From: Pseudorhodobacter antarcticus | GTDB lineage: Bacteria; Pseudomonadota; Alphaproteobacteria; Rhodobacterales; Rhodobacteraceae | Length of the DNA stretch: 5,906 nt | Direction: 5' to 3' | NCBI GenBank assembly: GCA_945897655.1 | Contig: CAMDHB010000231.1 | Span: forward strand, 1 to 5,906 | In this document: one piece after another, positions 1-5,593 of the stretch | Position numbering within the stretch: position 1 is the stretch's first letter | Layout: every line of letters starts with the position of its first letter | Program-made: the position numbers and the translations under genes | Notes under the pieces: model-generated | Database searches by the model: none | The model's input: only the letters and a program-made list of their open reading frames with translations | Told to the model about the DNA's origin: nothing

Positions 1-959
1 ATGGCCGCGATTTCATTCAGGGCAATTTGCTGGGTAACCTGCTTTTTGGTGACAAACTGGCCAGCGGTGCGGGTCTGGGCGACACGCTTTTGGGCGGCAG
101 CGGCAATGACATCATTTACGGCGGCAATGGTGATGACGAGATTCAAGGCGACGATGACAACGACCTGATATCAGGCGGCGAAGGCGTCGACACGATCAGC
201 GGCGGAGGCGGCAGCGACACGATCGAAGGTGGGGCTGGGGCGGATATACTGTCAGGCGGCAACTCAGCAGGCGATACCCTGTCCTATGCCGGATCGACCG
301 CAGGTGTGCAGATCGGCCTGATCCTGGATGGTACCGCTTTCGGCATTGGCGGCGATGCCGAAGGCGACAGCATTGCAGGTTTCATAAACCTCACCGGATC
401 GGCCCATGATGACCGGCTGGAGGACACCAGCAAGGGCCTTCTCGCCTCTGGTCGAAATGACAACCGGTTTTCAGGCGGCGATGACAAGGACCGTTTGGTC
501 CTGGGCGGCGGCAATGACACAGGCCTTGGCGGCAACGGCAATGACACGCTGGTGGGCGAGGTTGGGGATGACGCCTTGTTTGGCGGCAACAACAACGACC
601 TGCTGCGCGGGTCGCGCGGTCAGGACACCATAACAGGCGGCAATGGTGCGGACCGTTTCCTGTTCATCGGCCGCGACGACAGCACATTTGATCTGGCGCA
701 GCGCGACACGATCACCGATTTTTCCACGGCTGATGGCGACCGGATTGACCTTGGCCAGATCGATGCCCAGTCGGGCGTGGCGGGCAATCAGGACTTTGTT
801 CTAGTGGGTCGTTTCAGCGGCAGTGGCGGCCAACTGCGGGTCAAGCAGGACGGGGCGGACATGCTGGTCTTGGCGGACTTGAACGGTGACCGGCTGGCCG
901 ATTTCGCCATTCTGGTTCAAGGTGTCACCAACCTGACCGCCGCCGATTTCGTGCTATAA
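1..959 (+). CDS. RTX calcium-binding exoprotein, C-terminal part (5' end outside window)
   Basis: Partial gene: the frame is open from base 3 (GRDFIQGN...) and no start codon needs to lie in the window; the TTG at base 27 is internal. It carries six tandem GGxGxDxUx-type nonapeptides (bases 93-254), a spacer of about 73 residues containing DTLSYAGSTAGV and NLTGSAHDD, and seven more nonapeptides (474-662). The last ~105 residues resemble the serralysin (peptidase M10) C-terminal domain: GGNGADRFLF, DTITDFS, DRIDLGQIDA, GNQDF, a D-x-N-x-D calcium-loop-like DLNGDRLADF, ending in ADFVL. In this family the repeats fold as a Ca2+-loaded beta-roll outside the cell, and the uncleaved C-terminus directs type I secretion. 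No catalytic domain is visible, so the activity (protease, lipase, adhesin or other) is unknown. The TAA stop overlaps the convergent MOSC gene. Secretion is inferred; no type I secretion genes are in view. Confidence 0.9.
   Translation, partial: GRDFIQGNLLGNLLFGDKLASGAGLGDTLLGGSGNDIIYGGNGDDEIQGDDDNDLISGGEGVDTISGGGGSDTIEGGAGADILSGGNSAGDTLSYAGSTAGVQIGLILDGTAFGIGGDAEGDSIAGFINLTGSAHDDRLEDTSKGLLASGRNDNRFSGGDDKDRLVLGGGNDTGLGGNGNDTLVGEVGDDALFGGNNNDLLRGSRGQDTITGGNGADRFLFIGRDDSTFDLAQRDTITDFSTADGDRIDLGQIDAQSGVAGNQDFVLVGRFSGSGGQLRVKQDGADMLVLADLNGDRLADFAILVQGVTNLTAADFVL
93..254 (+). repeat. RTX nonapeptide block 1 (6 units of 27 nt)
   Basis: Six nonapeptides in perfect 27-nt register: GGSGNDIIY, GGNGDDEIQ, GDDDNDLIS, GGEGVDTIS, GGGGSDTIE, GGAGADILS. 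The G-G-x-G-x-D-hydrophobic pattern is the Ca2+-binding beta-roll repeat. At DNA level the repeats show as recurring ggcggc plus gac/gat triplets. The third unit lacks the second glycine. Confidence 0.9.
474..662 (+). repeat. RTX nonapeptide block 2 (7 units of 27 nt)
   Basis: Seven units in unbroken 9-residue register: GGDDKDRLV, LGGGNDTGL, GGNGNDTLV, GEVGDDALF, GGNNNDLLR, GSRGQDTIT, GGNGADRFL. Several are degenerate, but nearly all keep the aspartate at position 6. The block runs straight into the serralysin-type C-terminal domain, consistent with a Ca2+-dependent beta-roll next to the secretion signal. Confidence 0.85.
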
Positions 960-1547
960 GACTTCGGCCAGATGGGCCCAAGGGCGTTGTTCGGGGATGT
1001 GCAGGCGAATATCGTCGCCCAAACGGAACATCCCCTCCCGCTCGACCCAGGCCACGACACCGCGCCGATCCTCCGCCGCCGGTTTGAACCGCTTGCCGAA
1101 CCCCGGATGCGTCGCCTCGATCGCGCGCGCCGGATAGGTGCAGGGCCTGTTGTTCAGGTTCACCACCAGCGTCGCCCCTGAGGACCCCTGCAACCGCGAC
1201 CCCGGGGGCACATAACTGAAATCCGGGATCCCGCTGATCACCATCGACGCGCCGATCAGGCTTGGCGACAGCGCCTCCAGCCCCATCTGAGCGGAAATCG
1301 CAGCCATCTCCTCGGCGGACAGCACAGAAAACTGCCGCGTGTTGCGCACTTCGGTGCCTTTTGGGTACTGGTCCGTCATCCGCACACAGGACGGCGCGGT
1401 CATGCCATAGTGTATCTCACCCGCCATCCCGCCAAAGCCCGCAAACAACTCTTCCGCCGGTTCGGCCCACAAAAGCCCCTCGGTCGTGCGCACACCGCCC
1501 AGAAAGGTGATCTTCCCCACATATTTGGTCGGTTTGACAACAGGCAT
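954..1547 (-). CDS. MOSC domain-containing protein
   Basis: 197 aa, ATG start with AAGGTG six bases upstream (1554-1559) and only 3 nt after the tam stop, so it is probably cotranscribed and coupled. MOSC domains are the sulfur-carrier domain of molybdenum cofactor sulfurases and also occur as stand-alone proteins such as YiiM and YcbX, which act in N-hydroxylated compound reduction. Seen here: a RLQGSSGATLVVN strand (about residues 118-130) followed by NNRPC, with Cys136 in the place of the conserved MOSC cysteine, then HPGFGKRFKPAAEDRRGVVAWV (residues 147-168). The N-terminal third (HYGMTAPSCVRM, GTEVRNTRQ) fits a compact stand-alone MOSC form. No aminotransferase-like or ferredoxin domain is present, so the sulfur donor and acceptor are unknown. 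Its TAG stop overlaps the convergent RTX gene by 6 bp. Confidence 0.85.
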   Translation of the reverse strand: MPVVKPTKYVGKITFLGGVRTTEGLLWAEPAEELFAGFGGMAGEIHYGMTAPSCVRMTDQYPKGTEVRNTRQFSVLSAEEMAAISAQMGLEALSPSLIGASMVISGIPDFSYVPPGSRLQGSSGATLVVNLNNRPCTYPARAIEATHPGFGKRFKPAAEDRRGVVAWVEREGMFRLGDDIRLHIPEQRPWAHLAEVL

Positions 1548-1550
1548 CGG

Positions 1551-2324
1551 CTACACCTTCAGGACGAAAAACACCCGGCGAAATGCCATGAGTGCCGAGC
1601 CATCTTCCAGCAGCGGATAGGCCGAGGCAAGCGCCTTGTCATAGGCTGACACGAACGCCGCCTGCTCGCCCTCAGTCATCTTCTCGACAAATGGCCGCAT
1701 CGCGGTGGATTGGGTAAAGGCCCGGACCGGGTGCATATCTGCTGCGGGGCCCAGATGCTGGACATAGTCGGTTTCCCAAGCCTCGACCGTGCCAAGGGGC
1801 GACAACATCTCCCAATACTCGACCGCCATCTTGACCGGCGGGTCAAAGTGAATGTCAAACCGGTCAGGAAACAGCGCCGCCGCAATGTCGCGCAGGAACC
1901 GGTGCGAGGGCGCGAAATACTGGCGCGGCATCTGCACCGCCAACACCCCACCCGGCAGCAGATGACGGGCCAGCCTTGGCAACAGTGCGGCGTGATCAGG
2001 CAACCAATGCAGCGCCGCATTGGAAAAGATCAGCGCCGGCGCCTCATCAGGCTGCCACTGCATCATGTCCGCCTCGATCAGGTGGTCATGCCCCCGCGCC
2101 TTGGCCAGCATCGCGGGCGAGGCATCCAGACCCACCAGCCGATGCTTGGGGTACCGCTGCTTCAGCGACCCCGCCGCCGCCCCGTCACCACAGCCCAGAT
2201 CAATGATCTGACCCTTGGGCAACGCCCCCGCCTGCATCAGCAAATCCAGCGCGGGCCGCAAACGCAAACCCCGAAACCTTGCGTAGGTTTCGGGGTTCCA
2301 GTCTGTTTTGGTGGGCAGCGTCAA
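1551..2324 (-). CDS. tam: Trans-aconitate 2-methyltransferase-like SAM-dependent methyltransferase
   Basis: 257 aa, close to the usual ~250 aa of Tam. Tam methylates trans-aconitate, a spontaneous isomer of the TCA intermediate cis-aconitate that inhibits aconitase, using S-adenosylmethionine in the cytoplasm. Seen here: TDWNPETYARF at residues 7-17, RPALDLL at 23-29, the SAM-binding motif I DLGCGDG at 42-48, the acidic residue of LVGLDASPAM at 63-72, SNAALHWLPDH at 101-111, LPGGVLAVQMP at 123-133, TAMRPF at 207-212 and YPLLEDG at 236-242. All follow E. coli Tam as I recall it, beyond the generic class I methyltransferase core. The start is TTG, sharing TTGA with the ftsH stop; GGAG lies 8 nt upstream (2333-2336), inside the ftsH end. 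The fold is certain; the exact substrate is inferred from similarity. Confidence 0.85.
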   Translation of the reverse strand: MTLPTKTDWNPETYARFRGLRLRPALDLLMQAGALPKGQIIDLGCGDGAAAGSLKQRYPKHRLVGLDASPAMLAKARGHDHLIEADMMQWQPDEAPALIFSNAALHWLPDHAALLPRLARHLLPGGVLAVQMPRQYFAPSHRFLRDIAAALFPDRFDIHFDPPVKMAVEYWEMLSPLGTVEAWETDYVQHLGPAADMHPVRAFTQSTAMRPFVEKMTEGEQAAFVSAYDKALASAYPLLEDGSALMAFRRVFFVLKV

Positions 2325-4225
2325 ACCGTCGGCTCCGGCTCAAGCCCCGGTTTGGGGGCCTTGCTCTTGGTCTTCGGGATCGACAGGATCGAGGTGTTGC
2401 CACCACTCGGCGGTGCTGCCTTGTCGTCATCATTGCCCAAAGTCTCTCCCGCGATCACCTTGCGGATCTCGTCACCGGTCAGGGTTTCGTACTCCAGCAA
2501 CCCTTTGGCCAGACGCTCGAAATCCTCGGCCCTTTCCAACAGGAGCTTGCGCGCCAGATCATAGCCTTCGTCGATCAGCGCCTTCACCTCGGCCTCGATC
2601 GTCCGCTTCGTCTCGGCTGAGACCGAGAAACCACCGGTTGCCCCGTTATAGCCTTCATGCGCCTCGGCATAGTCGATGTTGCCGACAGTGTCCGACATGC
2701 CCCAACGCATCACCATCGCCCGCGCCAAACCCGACGCCTGCTGAATGTCGCCCACGGGACCCGAAGAAACGCCTTCCTCACCATACTTGATGATCTCGGC
2801 CGCTTTGCCCGCCATCGTCATGGCAATGCGCTGCTTGGCCTCGTCCTTGTGCATCTGCAGACGGTCCATTTCAGGCAGGGACACCACCATGCCAAGTGCA
2901 CCGCCACGCGGGATGATCGTGGCCTTGTAGACCGGGTCGCATTTCGGCAGCGCCATGCCGACAATGGCGTGGCCAGCCTCGTGATAAGCAGTCTTTTCCT
3001 TTTGATCAGCGGTCAGAACCATCGACCGGCGCTCGGCCCCCATCATGACCTTGTCCTTGGCCTGCTCGAAATCGACCATGGTGACAAAGCGCCGTCCCAT
3101 GCGGGCGGCCATCAGCGCAGCCTCGTTCACCAGGTTCGCCAGATCGGCACCCGAAAAGCCCGGACAACCGCGCGCGATGATCCGCAGGTCCACATCAGCA
3201 CCCACCGGCACCTTGCGGGCATGCACCGTCAGGATCTTTTCACGCCCCTTGATATCGGGGTTCGGCACCTGGATCTGGCGGTCAAACCGGCCCGGACGCA
3301 GCAAGGCAGGGTCCAGCACGTCACGGCGGTTGGTGGCCGCGACGATGATCACACCCTCGTTCGCCTCAAAACCGTCCATCTCGACCAGCAACTGGTTCAG
3401 CGTCTGTTCACGCTCATCATTGCCGCCGCCCATGCCCACGCCACGCGCCCGGCCAACGGCGTCAATCTCGTCAATGAACACGATGCAGGGCGCATTCTTT
3501 TTCGCCTGCTCGAACATGTCGCGAACACGGGACGCACCCACACCCACGAACATTTCGACAAAGTCGGAACCCGAGATGGTGAAGAACGGCACACCCGCCT
3601 CGCCCGCGATGGCGCGGGCCAGCAGCGTCTTACCGGTGCCGGGCGGGCCAACCAGCAGCGCGCCCTTCGGAATCTTGCCGCCCAGACGCGAGAACTTCTG
3701 CGGATTGCGCAGGAATTCCACGATCTCTTCCAGCTCTTCCTTGGCCTCGTCAATGCCCGCCACGTCGTCAAACGTCACGCGGCCATGCTTTTCAGTCAGC
3801 AACTTGGCCCGGCTTTTGCCAAAGCCCATCGCCCCGCCTTTGCCGCCACCCTGCATGCGATTCATGAAATAGATCCACACGCCGATCAGCAGCAAGAACG
3901 GCAGATAGCCCAGCAGAACGCTGATCAGCCCCGATTGTTCCTGCGGACGGGCCTGAATGATCACGCCCTTTGCCAGCAGCTTGTCCGTCACCTGCTCACC
4001 CGTCGGACGGATCGTCACATATTGCGTGCCATCCGTCGCGGTTATGCGCACCTTTTCTCCGTCCAACTCAACCGCTTTCACATCACCGGCATCAACCCGT
4101 GCGATGAAATCGGAATAGGGCAGCGTCTGCGTAGCGGTGCTGGTGCCAGAATTGAACATCTGGAACAACGCAAGGACCAACAGCAGCAAAACAACCCAGA
4201 ATGCGATGTTGCGAGCATTACCCAC
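2321..4225 (-). CDS. ftsH: ATP-dependent membrane zinc metalloprotease FtsH
   Basis: 634 aa from a GTG start giving MGNARNIAFWVV, preceded by AAGGAG with a 7-nt spacer. A TTG 42 nt further upstream would add 14 residues of unlikely sequence and was not used. FtsH is a hexameric inner-membrane AAA+ protease that extracts and degrades misassembled membrane proteins and short-lived regulators. Domains: transmembrane helix 1 at ~7-24, periplasmic domain ~25-100, transmembrane helix 2 ~101-120, Walker A GPPGTGKT 193-200, pore loop FVG 226-228, Walker B IVFIDEID 248-255, second region of homology with arginine fingers R310 and R313 in RPGRFDR, zinc motif HEAGH 415-419, and a candidate third ligand D493 in VGDIQQAS. 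All catalytic residues are intact. The last ~40 residues are polar and proline/lysine-rich, probably a disordered cytoplasmic tail. It lies 93 nt after tilS and overlaps tam by 4 nt. Confidence 0.98.
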   Translation of the reverse strand: MGNARNIAFWVVLLLLVLALFQMFNSGTSTATQTLPYSDFIARVDAGDVKAVELDGEKVRITATDGTQYVTIRPTGEQVTDKLLAKGVIIQARPQEQSGLISVLLGYLPFLLLIGVWIYFMNRMQGGGKGGAMGFGKSRAKLLTEKHGRVTFDDVAGIDEAKEELEEIVEFLRNPQKFSRLGGKIPKGALLVGPPGTGKTLLARAIAGEAGVPFFTISGSDFVEMFVGVGASRVRDMFEQAKKNAPCIVFIDEIDAVGRARGVGMGGGNDEREQTLNQLLVEMDGFEANEGVIIVAATNRRDVLDPALLRPGRFDRQIQVPNPDIKGREKILTVHARKVPVGADVDLRIIARGCPGFSGADLANLVNEAALMAARMGRRFVTMVDFEQAKDKVMMGAERRSMVLTADQKEKTAYHEAGHAIVGMALPKCDPVYKATIIPRGGALGMVVSLPEMDRLQMHKDEAKQRIAMTMAGKAAEIIKYGEEGVSSGPVGDIQQASGLARAMVMRWGMSDTVGNIDYAEAHEGYNGATGGFSVSAETKRTIEAEVKALIDEGYDLARKLLLERAEDFERLAKGLLEYETLTGDEIRKVIAGETLGNDDDKAAPPSGGNTSILSIPKTKSKAPKPGLEPEPTV

Positions 4226-4232
4226 GAACAAA

Positions 4233-4238
4233 CTCCTT
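4233..4238 (-). promoter_or_regulatory. ftsH Shine-Dalgarno site AAGGAG
   Basis: On the - strand AAGGAG is followed by TTTGTTC (7 nt) and then the GTG at 4225. This near-consensus site decides the ftsH start in favour of GTG and gives the conserved N-terminus MGNARN. Confidence 0.85.
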
Positions 4239-4241
4239 AAA

Positions 4242-4263
4242 GCGCCACATCTTTTGCGGGCGC
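4242..4263 (-). promoter_or_regulatory. Small GC hairpin in the ftsH leader
   Basis: On the - strand GCGCC (4263-4259) can pair with GGCGC (4246-4242) across a 12-nt, A-rich loop (CGCAAAAGATGT). The stem ends 3 nt before AAGGAG, so it leaves the ribosome site open as drawn. It is too short, and lacks a T-run, for an intrinsic terminator. A role in translation or mRNA stability is possible, but a chance 5-bp match in GC-rich DNA cannot be excluded. Confidence 0.3.
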
Positions 4264-4294
4264 ACAAGCCTTGGCGGAACAGCCATTACGCGAC

Positions 4295-4323
4295 AAGATA
4301 GACATTCGTATGGCCGGTTCAAT
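4295..4323 (-). promoter_or_regulatory. Candidate ftsH promoter (sigma70 or heat-shock type)
   Basis: Reading the - strand, ATTGAAC spans the tilS stop codon and is followed after ~15 nt by TCTATCTT. As sigma70 this is TTGAAC - 16 nt - TATCTT (4/6 and 4/6). As an RpoH site it is ATTGAA (5/6 to CTTGAA) with TCTATCT, close to the CYTATNT form I recall for alphaproteobacteria. ftsH is heat-shock induced in E. coli, so an RpoH promoter would be sensible. It lies in the only sizeable gap of the operon and would give a leader of about 60 nt. The match is weak and was judged by eye. Confidence 0.3.
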
Positions 4324-5593
4324 GCGATAACGCCGAATGTTGCATCTGTCGCACAGGGAAAAGCGAAATCGCGCCGCCCGGCGGGATCAAGCCCACCTGT
4401 GGGGCCGCGATCAGGGTTGACCCCTGCCACAACGCAGGCCCGGACATCAGCGCCCCCCGCGGCACGCCCACCGCCCGCCAGTCCGGACACAGCGCCAAAC
4501 CTGCCCCCAAGGCGCGCACCTCATGCCCTGCGGGTCCCGTCAGGCACCATCGGCCATCCCACACCTCGCCCGGCGACGAAACCAACCCCGCCACCGCCCG
4601 CCCCTCGCGGTAAGCCCAAAGCAGCCCGCGCATCACCTGGAACCGGCATCCGGCCAGCATGCCACCCTGCCCTGCCAACAGCCGCCCCAGCAATGCCTGC
4701 ACCGCCGCCCCGCGTGGAGCATAGAAATCGGGTACAATCCCACCAATCACCCGCAGCACCAGCCGCCGTTGCACCTCAGGCGCCGCCCCGGCCAGCACCG
4801 CCCTATCAACCCGCACCGCTCCTGCGACCTCCACCAGTGCCTGCCCTGCCACCTGGTCCGTCGCCGCCTCCAACGCCGCCCGCGCCTCCGCAAGATGGCC
4901 CGCGACCTCGGCCAGACGCTCTGACGTCACGCCCAAGGGACCCAGAACCGCCAAGGCCTTGCGCACCTTCACCCGGTCAAAGCGCAGATTGTCATTCGAC
5001 GGGTCCTCCACCCAGGTCCCGCCAACAGCGCGCAGATACGCCCGCAATTCGGCGCGTGAGGTGCCCAGCAAAGGCCGCAGCCAGGTCACCCCGCCTTCGT
5101 CCCATTGCGGCACCATCGCCGCCAGGCCATCCACTCCCGCCCCCCGCGCGAGACGCATCACAAAGGTTTCCGCCAGATCGTCTTGCGTATGGGCCAGGGC
5201 CACAGCGCCGACCCCGGCACCCTGCGCCCATCTGGCAATCACCGCCCGCCGCCCACGCCGCGCCGCGTCCTGCAGGTTGCCCCGCTCGTCCCAATGCCAG
5301 TGCAAGATTTCATGCGGCAGTCCCAGATCGGCGCAAACCCTGCCAACCCCCGCCGCCTCGGCCGCAGCTTCAGGGCGCAAGCCATGATCCACCGTCACAA
5401 CCCGCACCGGCAACCCGGTCGCCAGATGCAGCATCGCCATGCTGTCCCCGCCGCCTGACACGGCAAGGGCCAGAAGCGCCGCCTTTTCACTCGGCTCAAT
5501 TATCCTAACTGGGGGGGATGAAACTCCCCCGGCGGCCAGCCAGGGGCGCACGCCCTCCAGGAACCGCGCCCGCAGCCCGTCGGTCAAGGGCAA
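4319..5593 (-). CDS. tilS: tRNA(Ile)-lysidine synthetase TilS
   Basis: 424 aa, close to E. coli TilS (432). The enzyme uses ATP and lysine to convert C34 of the CAU-anticodon tRNA-Ile to lysidine, switching it from AUG to AUA decoding; it is essential in most bacteria. Seen here: PP-loop SGGGDS at residues 46-51, TVDHGLRPE 67-75, the signature AHTQDDLAETFVMRLARG 134-151 with GLAAM 156-160, RPLLG 173-177, and EDPSNDNLRFDR 196-207. The C-terminal ~190 residues, matching the usual tRNA-binding part, are less conserved. The start is uncertain: TTG at 5593 has AGG 7 nt upstream, while TTG at 5587 forms a 4-nt TTGA overlap with the cpoB stop. No ATG is available. About 45 residues precede the PP-loop, rather more than I expect for the family, and they include a 7-base homopolymer. 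cpoB-tilS-ftsH is a known order in related bacteria. Confidence 0.95.
   Translation of the reverse strand: MPLTDGLRARFLEGVRPWLAAGGVSSPPVRIIEPSEKAALLALAVSGGGDSMAMLHLATGLPVRVVTVDHGLRPEAAAEAAGVGRVCADLGLPHEILHWHWDERGNLQDAARRGRRAVIARWAQGAGVGAVALAHTQDDLAETFVMRLARGAGVDGLAAMVPQWDEGGVTWLRPLLGTSRAELRAYLRAVGGTWVEDPSNDNLRFDRVKVRKALAVLGPLGVTSERLAEVAGHLAEARAALEAATDQVAGQALVEVAGAVRVDRAVLAGAAPEVQRRLVLRVIGGIVPDFYAPRGAAVQALLGRLLAGQGGMLAGCRFQVMRGLLWAYREGRAVAGLVSSPGEVWDGRWCLTGPAGHEVRALGAGLALCPDWRAVGVPRGALMSGPALWQGSTLIAAPQVGLIPPGGAISLFPVRQMQHSALSH
5511..5530. repeat. Seven-G run and G5/C5 inverted repeat in the tilS 5' end
   Basis: On the + strand GGGGGGG (5511-5517) is followed by ATGAAACT and CCCCC (5526-5530), giving a five-pair stem with an 8-nt loop. 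In tilS it encodes the residues around GGVSSPP (22-28). The 7-base run is the longest homopolymer I noticed in the window. Confidence 0.6.

Noticed and set aside
1..168. ATG at the first base of the window, opening a 55-codon frame
   Set aside because: It is out of frame with the RTX repeats, which are read from base 3 and show unmistakable nonapeptides. The ATG is a chance triplet inside that gene.
911..934. Possible terminator hairpin (GGTT...AACC around GGTGTCACC) at the RTX 3' end
   Set aside because: The pairing is short and interrupted and no T-run follows on either strand, so it does not qualify as an intrinsic terminator.
1710..2564. + strand open frame antisense to tam and the end of ftsH
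   Set aside because: It spans two real genes on the opposite strand, has arginine/glutamine-rich composition and shows no plausible fold or ribosome site.
2657..4240. Long + strand open frame (527 codons) antisense to ftsH
   Set aside because: Its histidine/arginine-rich composition mirrors ftsH codons and it has no recognisable motif. ftsH occupies the other strand with all catalytic residues intact.
4226..4267. Upstream TTG start for ftsH adding 14 residues
   Set aside because: The extension (MCARKRCGALRSLF) is unlike FtsH N-termini, and it would place the AAGGAG site inside the gene. The GTG at 4225 has ideal spacing.
4201..5508. Long + strand open frame (435 codons) antisense to tilS
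   Set aside because: It is extremely proline/alanine/arginine-rich low-complexity sequence with no domain, as expected from the reverse complement of a GC-rich gene. tilS on the other strand has clear family motifs.
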